Below, piece after piece: positions 8,967 through 16,875 of a DNA stretch of 64,000 nucleotides (its first letter is position 1; each line of letters begins with the position of its first letter). Source of the stretch: Coriobacteriia bacterium. GTDB lineage: Bacteria > Actinomycetota > Coriobacteriia > Anaerosomatales > Anaerosomataceae. Both the position numbers and the translations under genes were made by a program. The stretch lies in assembly GCA_030652115.1 (NCBI GenBank), contig JAUSBK010000010.1, positions 248,001 through 312,000 on the forward strand, read 5' to 3'. Under the pieces are notes generated by a model. The model was given only the letters and a program-made list of their open reading frames with translations, was not told the origin of the DNA and did no database searches.

Positions 8967-10721
8967 TCAGGGCTGTGACACTCCCGTTACCGGGTCGCCT
9001 GGCGGGACCTTCAGATGCTCCACGCAGAACTGCGCGATCCTCGAAAACGTCGGCGCGGCCACGGTCCCTCCGTAAATCGCATTGGACGGCTCGTCGAGGG
9101 TCACGATGATGAGGACCCGGGGGTCCTCGGCAGGTATGAAACCCGAGAACGAGGCCACGTACTTGCCCGCCTCGTAGCCCGCCCGACCGTCGGTGCGCGC
9201 CTTCTGCGCGGTGCCGGTCTTGCCAGCGACCTGATAGCCGGCAACCGCGGCCGCCGAGCCTGTACCCTCGTTCACCACGTCAGTCAGCACGATGCGCATC
9301 GCCTGAGCGGTCTCGGGAGTGATCACACCGTCTGTCACCGGCCACTCGGCCATCGCCTCGGACGATTCAGGAACCTCCGCGAGAAAGTGCGGCGTCACGA
9401 GCGAACCCCCGTTTGCGATGGCCGCAAGCGCGCGCGACAGCTGAAGCGGCGTCACCGACACGCCCTGGCCGAACGGGATCGTCGCGATGGACGAGGACGA
9501 CCACTGATCGGTCGTCGGAAGCCAGCCTTTGACCTCGCCCGGATAATCGACCCCCGTCTTCTCCGTCATCCCGAACCGCGAGAAGTAGCCGTAGAGGTCA
9601 TCCTCGCCGAGCGCCATGCCTAAGACGACCGCGCCGACGTTCGATGAGTTGGTCACGATCTCTGTCAGAGACCAGTTCACGGTCCCGCGGTCGTGTGACT
9701 CATGAATCGTCCGTCCGCCGACCTCGATAGTCGGGGGCAGTTCGAACATGCTGGTGGGTGCGAACAGCCCGGTGTCCATGACCGCCGCTGCCGTGAACGA
9801 CTTGATGGTGGACCCGGGCTCGTAGGTGTCGACGATCGGGCGGTTGCGGTAGTTGTCCGTCCCGTATGAGCCGAAGTCGTTGGGGTTGAACTGCGGTACC
9901 GACGCCATCGCGAGGATCTCTCCGTTCCTCGGATCCATCACGATGACCGACCCCGCAGCAGCCCCCCACTTCTGGACGGCCTCAGTGAGTGCGATCTGCG
10001 CCTGATACTGGATGTCCTTGTCGATCGTGAGCATGATGTCTTCGCCGTCGATGGCCTCCTCCTCGAAGGTGACGCCACCGGGAATCGGGCGGCCCTGCGT
10101 GTCCCGCTCGGCGATCAGCCTACCTTCCTCACCGGCGAGGAGTTCGTCGTAGTACAACTCGAGTCCGGAGAGACCCTCATCGTCCACGCCGACGAAGCCG
10201 AGCACCTGACATGCAAGCTCGTTGCTCGGATACACCCGCCTCGAGTCCTCGATGAAGCCGAGACCCTCGATGCCCAGATCGGCGAGCACCTTCGCCTCGC
10301 CGACATCCGCTTTCCGCGCGATGTACACGAAGCTTGCGTCCCGTGAGAGCCTCTCGAGATAGACTGCGGGATCGCCGCCGAGCGTGGAGGCGATTGCGTT
10401 CGCGGTGCCTTGCTTGTCCACTATCGACGACGGCACCGCGTACACGGTTCTTGCTTCCACAGTCTCGGCGAGGACTTCACCCTCCCGGTCGAGGATGAAT
10501 CCCCTCTGGGGGCTCAGCACGATGTCGCTGGTGCGCTGCTCTTCGGCGGCCGCTGCGTACGTGGGTCCGTTGATCGCCTGGATGTAGACGAGCCTGCCCA
10601 CGATGATCGTCAGCCCAAGAACGAGAACCACCAGAAGCGACGAAAAGCGCCCTGAACGCGATGGGCGCTTGCTGCTGGCGCTCGGTGTCCTGCGCGCCGC
10701 TGTTCGACGGGGCGCGCTCAT
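8967..10721 (-). CDS. ftsI: FtsI/PBP3-type class B penicillin-binding protein
   Basis: Septal peptidoglycan transpeptidase, membrane-anchored and partner of FtsW. The 584-aa protein has a basic N-terminus, one membrane segment (about 28-50), a PBP dimerisation domain starting near RGFILDREG, and a transpeptidase domain with all three active-site motifs: STIK (Ser304), SSN (359-361) and KTG (501-503). It ends soon after the transpeptidase domain, so no PASTA repeats are present, unlike many Gram-positive paralogues. It starts with an ATGA overlap on the ftsL stop. A spore-specific PBP is unlikely given the dcw position. Confidence 0.95.
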   Translation of the reverse strand: MSAPRRTAARRTPSASSKRPSRSGRFSSLLVVLVLGLTIIVGRLVYIQAINGPTYAAAAEEQRTSDIVLSPQRGFILDREGEVLAETVEARTVYAVPSSIVDKQGTANAIASTLGGDPAVYLERLSRDASFVYIARKADVGEAKVLADLGIEGLGFIEDSRRVYPSNELACQVLGFVGVDDEGLSGLELYYDELLAGEEGRLIAERDTQGRPIPGGVTFEEEAIDGEDIMLTIDKDIQYQAQIALTEAVQKWGAAAGSVIVMDPRNGEILAMASVPQFNPNDFGSYGTDNYRNRPIVDTYEPGSTIKSFTAAAVMDTGLFAPTSMFELPPTIEVGGRTIHESHDRGTVNWSLTEIVTNSSNVGAVVLGMALGEDDLYGYFSRFGMTEKTGVDYPGEVKGWLPTTDQWSSSSIATIPFGQGVSVTPLQLSRALAAIANGGSLVTPHFLAEVPESSEAMAEWPVTDGVITPETAQAMRIVLTDVVNEGTGSAAAVAGYQVAGKTGTAQKARTDGRAGYEAGKYVASFSGFIPAEDPRVLIIVTLDEPSNAIYGGTVAAPTFSRIAQFCVEHLKVPPGDPVTGVSQP

Positions 10722-11251
10722 CTGAACGAGCCGAGTCCCACATCACCGACCAGCATGACCTCGGCCTCTCCCGCTGCCAGATCCATGAGAGTGGCGAGCA
10801 GCTCAGCGCCGCCGGAGGAGTCCGGTGCCGCCACAGGAGCAGTCGGCTCCGCAGGGGCGCTGTCCTCCCCAGGCAACTGCAGGTATGCGATCTGGGCCGG
10901 CCGTGCCATGTTCAGCGTCTGACAGGCCACCGCCTCGATGCGCGAGGGAGCAGCGAGCGCGCTGCGGTCGGCCTGGAGGGCACGTCCAGCGAGTTGTTCG
11001 GCCTTGACCTCCGCCTTGAGCTCCCAGGCGTCCATCGATGCCTCCGCCGCCTGTGCGGCAAACGTCACCCGGGCAGCGCCAGCCAACGCCAGGATCGCGA
11101 GGCACAGTGTGGCTGCGCGAAACAGGCCCGAGGCAGCGGCCGCTGTGCGCGCGGCGCTCTTGCGGCGTCCGCCACGCACGAGACGCAACACCGGACGGGC
11201 CACACGGGCCGGACGGGCGTCGCGCATGATCTTGTGTGCCGCTGAGCCCAC
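10718..11251 (-). CDS. ftsL: FtsL-like septum protein
   Basis: Small bitopic protein in the ftsL position between rsmH and ftsI. The 177-aa product has a basic cytoplasmic N-terminus, one membrane span (about residues 45-66) and an Ala/Glu-rich stretch (about 66-95) that could form the expected coiled coil. A segment resembling the FtsL/DivIC end follows (IEAVACQTLNMARP). FtsL proteins are poorly conserved, so the call rests on topology and synteny. The C-terminal 60 residues, rich in Ala, Pro and Asp, are an unusual extension. The GTG start lies inside a perfect hairpin described separately. Confidence 0.8.
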   Translation of the reverse strand: MGSAAHKIMRDARPARVARPVLRLVRGGRRKSAARTAAAASGLFRAATLCLAILALAGAARVTFAAQAAEASMDAWELKAEVKAEQLAGRALQADRSALAAPSRIEAVACQTLNMARPAQIAYLQLPGEDSAPAEPTAPVAAPDSSGGAELLATLMDLAAGEAEVMLVGDVGLGSFR

Positions 11252-11262
11252 GTCCCGTGGGC
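11246..11262 (-). promoter_or_regulatory. Start-codon hairpin of ftsL
   Basis: The transcript can form GCCCACG-GGA-CGTGGGC, a 7-bp perfect stem directly after the AAGGAGG ribosome binding site. The ftsL GTG start sits in the 3' arm. Such a structure could limit or tune FtsL translation; that effect is inference. Confidence 0.5.
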
Positions 11263-11280
11263 CTCCTTCCTGCTACGCTC

Positions 11281-11296
11281 CCCGCCCTGAGGCGGG
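11281..11296 (-). other. Intercistronic hairpin rsmH-ftsL
   Basis: A perfect 6-bp inverted repeat (CCCGCC, loop of four, GGCGGG) lies in the 58-base rsmH-ftsL gap. No U-tract follows, so it is more likely an RNA stabiliser or attenuator than a full terminator. Confidence 0.4.
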
Positions 11297-11309
11297 TCCC
11301 CTTGGTTCA

Positions 11310-12257
11310 CTACACTCGCTCTGCGACCCTCAAGCGCGCACTCCGCGCCCGGGGGTTCCGTTCCACCTCGTCGTCCGTCGGAACGAGCGGCCGCTTGGTC
11401 ACGATCCGGAGTACCGGCTCCTGCCCGCACCTGCAGACCGGCAGGTCGGGAGGGCAAACACACCCCTGCGCGAGCTCGCTGAATATGTCGCGGACAATCC
11501 CATCCTCAAGAGAGTGGTAGCTGATGACCGCGATGCGACCACCCGGAGCAAGCCATCGAACGGCCGCGCGCAGCCCTCGTTCGAGGACCTCGAGCTCCCG
11601 GTTCACTTCGATGCGCAGCGCCTGGAACGTGCGCCGTGCCGGATGGCCCCCGGTCCTGCGTGCCGCCGCCGGGATCGCCGCCTTCACGATCTCGACGATC
11701 TCACCCGTGGTGGTAAGGCGGTGTTGGCCTCGCGCGGCTACGACGAATGCTGCGATGCGCGAGGCCCACCGTTCCTCACCGTACTCGCGCAGGATTCGCG
11801 TGAGCTCGGGTTCGGAGTACGTATTGACGATGTCAGCCGCGGTAGGCTGCGACGTAGAGGAGTCCATCCGCATATCGAGCGGAGCATCCTCCTGGTAGGT
11901 GAAGCCGCGGCCGACATGGTCGAGCTGGGGAGATGAGACGCCGAGATCGAAGAGGAACGCGTCCACGTACGGGATGCGGGCTTCAAGCAGTACCTCGTCG
12001 AGATTCCCGAAGTTCCCCTTGAGAAGCACGATGGGGGTAAGTTCCTGCTGGCCGAGGCGTAGTGTGTCTGCTGCTGCGGTGAGTGCGGCGTCATCTTGAT
12101 CGATTCCCACCACGATCCCGGTGGGTGCTACAAGCTGCGTGATCCGCTCCGTGTGTCCTGCCCCGCCTAAGGTACAGTCAACGAAGATGGAGCCGTCGTG
12201 TAAGGTCAGCTGCTGCGTGACCTCGGCCAGCAAAACTGGGGTGTGCCGGTATTCCAT
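11310..12257 (-). CDS. rsmH: RsmH, 16S rRNA (cytosine1402-N4)-methyltransferase
   Basis: SAM-dependent methyltransferase that N4-methylates C1402 in the decoding centre of 16S rRNA. The sequence MEYRHTPVLLAEV, the VDCTLGGAGH SAM-binding motif, FDLGVSSPQLD and YHSLEDGIV are diagnostic. ATG 12257 is preferred over the upstream TTG at 12263 because family members start at MEY-type sequences and the distance from mraZ is then 11 bases; it gives 315 aa. Formerly called mraW. It is the second gene of the dcw operon. Confidence 0.95.
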   Translation of the reverse strand: MEYRHTPVLLAEVTQQLTLHDGSIFVDCTLGGAGHTERITQLVAPTGIVVGIDQDDAALTAAADTLRLGQQELTPIVLLKGNFGNLDEVLLEARIPYVDAFLFDLGVSSPQLDHVGRGFTYQEDAPLDMRMDSSTSQPTAADIVNTYSEPELTRILREYGEERWASRIAAFVVAARGQHRLTTTGEIVEIVKAAIPAAARRTGGHPARRTFQALRIEVNRELEVLERGLRAAVRWLAPGGRIAVISYHSLEDGIVRDIFSELAQGCVCPPDLPVCRCGQEPVLRIVTKRPLVPTDDEVERNPRARSARLRVAERV

Positions 12258-12268
12258 TCTCAAGGACC

Positions 12269-12703
12269 CTAAAGGATGCCGAGTTCGGCGAGCTTGCTCG
12301 TCACTTCCTCGATCCGGCCTTCGGCGGCCTTGTTATAGGCCTCCCACGCACCGGAGTCCCAGATCTCGACGCGATTACCGTTACCTATGACGGCCACATC
12401 TCGCTCGAGACCCGCCCACTCACGGAGCTTCACCGGGATACTGATGCGCCCTGCAGAATCAAGATCGTCATCCTTCGCGTGGGCCGCGAAGTGACGTCGG
12501 GCTATCCGAAGGTCCTCGCCAAAGTCCATCTGGCTGACGAGGCTGGCAAGGAAGGCTTCAAACTCCGTCGGATCGAACAGGTAGAGGCACTTCTCGATGC
12601 CCTGTACTACGACGTAGCTTCCGGAGAGCTGATTGCGGAACTTCGCAGGCAGCGACAGGCGCCCCTTGGCGTCCAGCGTGTGCTGGTACTCGCCGAGAAA
12701 CAT
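12269..12703 (-). CDS. mraZ: MraZ, transcriptional regulator of the dcw operon
   Basis: Ring-forming DNA-binding protein of the AbrB/SpoVT fold family, known in other bacteria to bind repeats in front of its own operon. The 144-aa product has both DxxGR motifs (DAKGRLSLP near the N-terminus and DSAGRISIP in the second half). The frame is open to 12724, but MFLGEYQHTLD at 12703 is the conserved N-terminus and follows a GGGAGGGA ribosome binding site. A candidate operator array overlaps its promoter. Confidence 0.96.
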   Translation of the reverse strand: MFLGEYQHTLDAKGRLSLPAKFRNQLSGSYVVVQGIEKCLYLFDPTEFEAFLASLVSQMDFGEDLRIARRHFAAHAKDDDLDSAGRISIPVKLREWAGLERDVAVIGNGNRVEIWDSGAWEAYNKAAEGRIEEVTSKLAELGIL

Positions 12704-12761
12704 CCCTGTCCCTCCCCACTTCATCCCGCAATGCGTGCCCCACAGGCACCGGCTTGTGCCT

Positions 12762-12790
12762 AATGTATGCCACTACATCCCACTTTGCAA
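12762..12790 (-). promoter_or_regulatory. Promoter of the mraZ/dcw operon
   Basis: Sigma-70-type elements on the minus strand: -35 TTGCAA (12785-12790), a spacer of exactly 17 bases, and -10 TACATT (12762-12767). The predicted start of transcription is about 50 bases before mraZ. Confidence 0.75.
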
Positions 12791-12816
12791 CACTTTCTGC
12801 GCATTTCCTCCACTGC
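12770..12816 (-). promoter_or_regulatory. MraZ-box operator array
   Basis: Three direct repeats on the minus strand at exact 10-base phasing: AAAGTGT (12790-12796), AAAGTGG (12780-12786) and GTAGTGG (12770-12776). A fourth, GCAGTGG (12810-12816), lies two turns upstream in the same register. They overlap the -35 and spacer of the dcw promoter. AAAGTG(T/G) and TGGG-type repeats of this kind are established MraZ targets in other species; binding here is inferred. Confidence 0.75.
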
Positions 12817-13022
12817 GGCCTACCCCACCCCCCGGGGTCCCCTCGGAGGTGCGACGCGTACCATCACGCGCCGGTCCTCACCGGCCGTGCGTCGCCGTTC
12901 CCGGAATCGGGTACGTCATTGATGAACCCAGACCCCCTGATCGCACGTCATACGGAACGACAGGCAGGAATCGGACCTTGACAGTGGAATGGAGTAGGGA
13001 CAGCACCGGTCTCTCGCCGCGG
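12817..13022. other. Intergenic region between divergent dcw and small-protein promoters
   Basis: The full gap from mraZ to the next gene is 387 bases. Outside the two promoters it holds a C/G-rich stretch, two ACGTCAT copies 34 bases apart (near 12911 and 12945) and a TTGACA with no matching -10. Short frames on either strand here look non-coding. No RNA gene is recognised. Confidence 0.5.
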
Positions 13023-13051
13023 TTGCCCGTGCAGGGCGCTCACGGTAGAAT
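13023..13051 (+). promoter_or_regulatory. Promoter of the 54-aa membrane protein gene
   Basis: TTGCCC (13023-13028), a 17-base spacer and TAGAAT (13046-13051), placed about 40 bases before the start codon at 13091. A good sigma-70-type match. Confidence 0.7.
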
Positions 13052-13090
13052 CCGGCTAGCACACGAATCCGATGGAGGTGAACAGCCCCT

Positions 13091-13255
13091 ATGTACGGAT
13101 GGTTCAACATCGGTAACGAGGTTTCCGGCATCATGTTCAACATGGTGATGGTCGTCTTCGGGGTGGTCGTCGCGCTCGCGATAGGCTTCCTCGTCTACGC
13201 CGCCAAGAAGCTCAAGAAGGCCGAGGAGACCATCGCCTCCCTTAAGGGCGAGTAG
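13091..13255 (+). CDS. 54-aa single-span membrane protein
   Basis: Starts MYGWFNIGNEVSG, continues with one hydrophobic span (about residues 14-38, rich in Met, Val and Phe) and ends in a charged Lys/Glu helix (KKLKKAEETIASLKGE). The topology is N-terminus out or short, with a basic cytoplasmic tail. A GGAGG ribosome binding site, a dedicated 17-spaced promoter and a hairpin after the stop all support it as a real gene. The family is not recognised. It faces away from the dcw operon, sharing its upstream region, which suggests but does not prove an envelope or division role. Confidence 0.8.
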   Translation: MYGWFNIGNEVSGIMFNMVMVVFGVVVALAIGFLVYAAKKLKKAEETIASLKGE

Positions 13256-13281
13256 CTCCACTCCATTCTCACTGTCTCGAC

Positions 13282-13325
13282 CGAACGCCCTTTGACCTGT
13301 CAGACAAAGGTCACAAGGGCGTTCG
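13282..13325 (+). terminator. Long hairpin after the 54-aa protein gene
   Basis: CGAACGCCCTTTGACCT pairs with AGGTCACAAGGGCGTTCG over about 16 bp with one bulged C and a 9-base loop. It lies 27 bases after the stop codon. No strong U-tract follows, but it is the likely transcript end before the DUF4349 gene. Confidence 0.6.
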
Positions 13326-13370
13326 TGCATTCACGGCAAAGGTGCACCGCCCGGAAGGAGGAGCCCGGTC

Positions 13371-14375
13371 ATGAAGCGCAGGACAGGAACACGGGTGGCT
13401 GCGGGACTGTTGACGGCGCTGCTGCTCGTCAGCGTCCTTGCAGGCTGTGCGGGCGAAGAAGCCGCCGTTGATGAGGTCGGCCGTGCCGTGGGGGGCAGCG
13501 AGCCCATGGCAGCTACCGATGCCGGCGTTTCCGAAGAGTACGCCGAGTCGGACAAGGCCGTGCAGACCACGTCTGCGGAAGGCACGACTGCTGAAACCGA
13601 TCGCCTGATCATCCGCACGCAAACGATGCGCGTCGAGGTGGAGAGCACGCCCGATGCGGTCGAATCGCTCCGCGGACTGGCAAAGACCAACGGCGCGGTG
13701 ATCACCGACCTCCAGGTGGCCACCGACACCGACGAGTGGCTGTACCGCTACGACGAGTACGGATACTCCGTGGGCGACGGCGCGGCGCTGCGGGGCTGGA
13801 TGACCGTTCGGGTGCCCGCAGAGTCCCTTGATGCGTTCGTCACCGGGGCCATGGCCCTCGGCAGCGTGAAGTACCAGGCCGAGGACACCCAGGACGTGAC
13901 CGAGCAGCACGTAGACCTCACCGCCCGCCTGGCCAACCTGCAGGCACAGGAGGTCAGGCTGCGCACGTTCTTCGACGCCGCACAGAATGTGACCGACATG
14001 CTGGCGATCGAGGCGGAACTCAACAGGGTCCGCCAGGAGATCGAGAGCATGCAGGCCCAGGTCACCTACCTGGAACGTCAGGCCGCCATGGCCACCGTGA
14101 CCATCGAACTCACCGAGGAGCAGGCGGTCGTACGGCCCGACGGCGAGGACTGGGGCCTCGAGGATGCCGTGACCGACGGGATCCAGGGAGCTGCCGGCGT
14201 TCTCGGGTTCGTGATCCGGCTTGTGCTCGCCACGCTTCCGCTCTGGGTGCCCGCTCTCATCATCCTGTTCGTGGTCTGGATGATCGTGAAGCGTCGCCGC
14301 GCCAAGCGCCTCGCCGAAGCCACCGCATCGGCGGAGGTCGCCTACTCGGCACCGAACGATCAGACGGGCGAGTGA
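13371..14375 (+). CDS. DUF4349 lipoprotein
   Basis: 334-aa envelope protein of the DUF4349 family. A signal peptide ends in the lipobox LAGC (Cys26) and an acidic low-complexity linker follows. A central domain with the typical RTQTMRVEVES and WMTVRVPAESLDAF segments comes next, then a coiled coil (about 180-235, AEDTQDVTEQH to TYLERQ). A C-terminal membrane span follows, with a basic tail (VKRRRAKR). The protein is therefore tethered at both ends. Its biochemical role is unknown. A strong GGAAGGAGGAG ribosome binding site precedes ATG 13371. It overlaps the next gene by a GTGA. Confidence 0.85.
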   Translation: MKRRTGTRVAAGLLTALLLVSVLAGCAGEEAAVDEVGRAVGGSEPMAATDAGVSEEYAESDKAVQTTSAEGTTAETDRLIIRTQTMRVEVESTPDAVESLRGLAKTNGAVITDLQVATDTDEWLYRYDEYGYSVGDGAALRGWMTVRVPAESLDAFVTGAMALGSVKYQAEDTQDVTEQHVDLTARLANLQAQEVRLRTFFDAAQNVTDMLAIEAELNRVRQEIESMQAQVTYLERQAAMATVTIELTEEQAVVRPDGEDWGLEDAVTDGIQGAAGVLGFVIRLVLATLPLWVPALIILFVVWMIVKRRRAKRLAEATASAEVAYSAPNDQTGE

Positions 14376-14626
14376 ACGTGCGGCTCATGCCGCGACTCAG
14401 AATGCCGCTGTGGGCGGCGGTCGTGATCCCGACCGCCGCCTACGCCGTTCGTAGCCTCGTCAGGGGAAGCGTGTCTCCCGATCTGCCTGCAGACGCACTG
14501 GCATTCGGCGCGCTCGCTCTCGTGCTCGGCCTAGCCGCGCTGTACCGCGCGTCCACGCACGACAGCCGCGACGAGCTGACCGAACAGGTGGACGGTGGCG
14601 ACGGCGCAGAAGGCACCGAGCGGTAG
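14372..14626 (+). CDS. Small two-span membrane protein
   Basis: 84-aa product translated from GTG 14372, overlapping the DUF4349 stop as GTGA, so translation is probably coupled. Two hydrophobic segments (about 11-30 and 42-60) are followed by a polar acidic tail. No family is recognised. The last 96 bases overlap, on the other strand, the end of the small gene at 14531-14800, so one of the two could be wrong. Confidence 0.55.
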   Translation: MNVRLMPRLRMPLWAAVVIPTAAYAVRSLVRGSVSPDLPADALAFGALALVLGLAALYRASTHDSRDELTEQVDGGDGAEGTER

Positions 14627-14800
14627 CAGGCCAAGATCCACAGCGGGGTCAAGCCCTGAGACCCCCGGTGCGCCGGAGCCGCCGACAAGCGTAAGCCACC
14701 CGCCGAGCGCGACACCGATCGCGGCCCCGAGGCCCCAGGACGCTGCCCAGAAGAGCGCGCCCGTAATGCGGAAGCGCTCTCTGCGACGGTCCAACAGCAC
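14531..14800 (-). CDS. Small membrane protein at the end of the BMP transporter operon
   Basis: 89-aa product starting at GTG 14800, five bases after the permease stop. It has a basic N-terminus, a Gly/Ala-rich hydrophobic span (about 14-40) and a second span (about 57-82), ending in a basic tail. Family not recognised. It is supported by its close spacing to the operon and by membrane-like composition, but it overlaps a plus-strand gene convergently. Confidence 0.5.
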   Translation of the reverse strand: MLLDRRRERFRITGALFWAASWGLGAAIGVALGGWLTLVGGSGAPGVSGLDPAVDLGLLPLGAFCAVATVHLFGQLVAAVVRGRAVQRG

Positions 14801-14804
14801 GTCG

Positions 14805-15758
14805 CTAGCCCTTCTCGTAGGGCACGCCGACCTGGGCGGGACCGACGGCCCGACCGATGACACCTGCGAGAACGACGACTGTCACCACATACGGCACCAT
14901 CAGGAAGAACTCGGGGGGCAGGTCGATCACATCGCGGAACGGCTGAAGCTTGATCTGAAGAGCATCCGCAAAGCCGAACAGCAGCGATGCGAGGTACGAT
15001 CCGATCGGCGTCCAGCGGCCGAAAATGTTCGCGGCCAGCGCGATGAACCCTCGCCCGTTGGTAAACCCCTCCTGGAAGACGCCAACCTGCTCGATGCTCA
15101 GATTCGCCCCGGCAAGACCTCCGAGCGCGCCGCTCATGAGCACGGCCATCCAGCGTCCCCGCGCCACGCTCACGCCTGCGGTATCAACAGCCCTCGGATG
15201 CTCGCCAAGTGCACGAAGACGCAGTCCCCACCTGGTGTGATACATCGCCCAGTGCGCCCCGACTGCGATGATGACCGCGAGGTAGACGAGCGGGGTGTGG
15301 GACAGGAACACCCCGTTGATCCACCGCCAGACCTCTCCAAGGAACCCGTCCCCCATCGCGCCGAAGCCGAATACCGGCTGCAGAGTCGGAATGGGCTGTG
15401 TCGTGCCGGGATGGCCGTACCACAGCTCCATGAGGAACCCGGTGAGTCCGAGAGCCAACAGGTTGATCGCCGTACCCGAGACCACCTGGTCCGTGCGCAA
15501 GTTGACCGAAGCCAGGGCGTGCACCGCAGAGATACCGACCCCGGCGAGCACCGCCACGAGCACTCCGAGCCACGGGCTGCCGGTTGCGAGCACTGTTGCG
15601 GTGCCGAAGAACGCGCCGATGAGCATGATGCCCTCGAGCGCGATGTTCACGACACCGGAGCGTTCGCAGATAGTGCCGCCGATCGCCGCAAGCGCGAGTG
15701 GCGTCGCCATACGGAGCGCCGCAGCGAACAGGTCCGGCGTGATGATGTCACTCAGCAC
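14805..15758 (-). CDS. BMP-type (nucleoside) ABC transporter permease, second subunit
   Basis: 317-aa polytopic permease of the branched-chain/simple-sugar superfamily, closest in layout to NupQ/YufQ. The N-terminal region contains the family motif GGTICERSGVVNIALEGIML, and about eight hydrophobic segments follow. With the preceding permease and ATPase it should form a nucleoside (or related purine/simple sugar) importer fed by the BMP lipoprotein at 18557. It overlaps the upstream permease gene by 11 bases. Confidence 0.9.
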   Translation of the reverse strand: MLSDIITPDLFAAALRMATPLALAAIGGTICERSGVVNIALEGIMLIGAFFGTATVLATGSPWLGVLVAVLAGVGISAVHALASVNLRTDQVVSGTAINLLALGLTGFLMELWYGHPGTTQPIPTLQPVFGFGAMGDGFLGEVWRWINGVFLSHTPLVYLAVIIAVGAHWAMYHTRWGLRLRALGEHPRAVDTAGVSVARGRWMAVLMSGALGGLAGANLSIEQVGVFQEGFTNGRGFIALAANIFGRWTPIGSYLASLLFGFADALQIKLQPFRDVIDLPPEFFLMVPYVVTVVVLAGVIGRAVGPAQVGVPYEKG

Positions 15759-16875
15759 CGCTGGCCACCTCCTTCTGACGCTTGCGGATGAACCAGTTCA
15801 CGATGCCCTCGGCTGCGACGAAGAAGATCACCAGCGCCTGGATGATGAGGATGATCTTCTGTGACACGCCTGCCTCCAGTTGCATCGTCCCGCTGCCCGC
15901 CGACAACGCACCGAACAGCAGTGCTGCAGCGATGATGCCGAGCGGGTGATTCTTGGCCAGAAGTGCCACAGCGATGCCGGTGAACCCGACTCCTGAGGAG
16001 AACTGGTCGAAGATCCGGTGGTGGAGTCCCATGACCTCGACGCCGCCTGCCAGCCCGGCGAGCGCCCCTGAGATGCACAGCGCTTTGACCGTTGTCCACT
16101 GGACCGAGATACCCGCCGTCTCCGCCGCCCACGGACTCAGGCCGACAGCGCGGTTCTCATAGCCGAGCGTGGTGTAGCGCAGCACCAGCCAGATCCCGAC
16201 CGCCGCGGCGATCGCGATCAGGACGCCGAGGTGGGCGCGACCGAGGTTGAGGTACGGGAACGCCTCGATAGCACCCTCCGAAAACAGCGACTGGATGCGC
16301 GGAATCTGGGCTGACTCGGTCAGTGAGACCGTCTGCGGTATCTGGCCTGGAGCCTTGATGGGGCCGGCAGTCAGCCACGCGACGACGTAGCGGGCGATGT
16401 GCGAGAACATCATCGTGGTGATGACCTCATGCGCCCCGATCCGAGCCTTGAGAATCGCCGGAATGAATGCCCACGCCGCACCTGCCAACGCCGCGGCTAC
16501 GATGAGGGTGGGAATCGTCACCATCGGGGGAAGCGCGGCCATCTGCACACCGAGCCACGCGGCGAGCAGACCTCCCATCATCAGCTGCCCTTCGGCGCCG
16601 ATGTTGAACAGCCCTGCGCGGAAACCATACCCTACCGCCAGACCGGCCAAGATGAGCGGAGTGGACCGCAGGATCGTCTCTCCGGTCTGCCTCGGACCAC
16701 CGAACGCGCCCTTGAACAGAGCAGCGAACGCCGCACCGGGATCGTATCCCGCAATCCAGATGATGAGCGAACCCACGCCGATTGCGAGCACGGTGGAGAT
16801 GATCGGCATGCCGACCTTCTGCACCGCGGACATCCACGCGCGTTGAGCAGGCACAGCCTCTCTCGGTTCACTCAT
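15748..16875 (-). CDS. BMP-type (nucleoside) ABC transporter permease, first subunit
   Basis: 375-aa polytopic permease, NupP/YufP-like. Family features include GLAVGYGFRAGLFNIGAEGQ and the ARIGAHEVITTMMFSHIA segment near the coupling helix. It overlaps the ATPase gene by 4 bases (ATGA) and the next permease by 11 bases. It should pair with the 14805-15758 product in the membrane. Confidence 0.9.
   Translation of the reverse strand: MSEPREAVPAQRAWMSAVQKVGMPIISTVLAIGVGSLIIWIAGYDPGAAFAALFKGAFGGPRQTGETILRSTPLILAGLAVGYGFRAGLFNIGAEGQLMMGGLLAAWLGVQMAALPPMVTIPTLIVAAALAGAAWAFIPAILKARIGAHEVITTMMFSHIARYVVAWLTAGPIKAPGQIPQTVSLTESAQIPRIQSLFSEGAIEAFPYLNLGRAHLGVLIAIAAAVGIWLVLRYTTLGYENRAVGLSPWAAETAGISVQWTTVKALCISGALAGLAGGVEVMGLHHRIFDQFSSGVGFTGIAVALLAKNHPLGIIAAALLFGALSAGSGTMQLEAGVSQKIILIIQALVIFFVAAEGIVNWFIRKRQKEVASGAE

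Noticed and set aside
12840-12990. TTGACA at about 12976 as a promoter
   Set aside because: No -10 at 15-19 bases; the TTGCCC-17-TAGAAT pair downstream is better.
12754-13148. Short frames on both strands in the mraZ upstream gap
   Set aside because: No ribosome binding site, composition unlike proteins here, and they overlap the mapped promoters.
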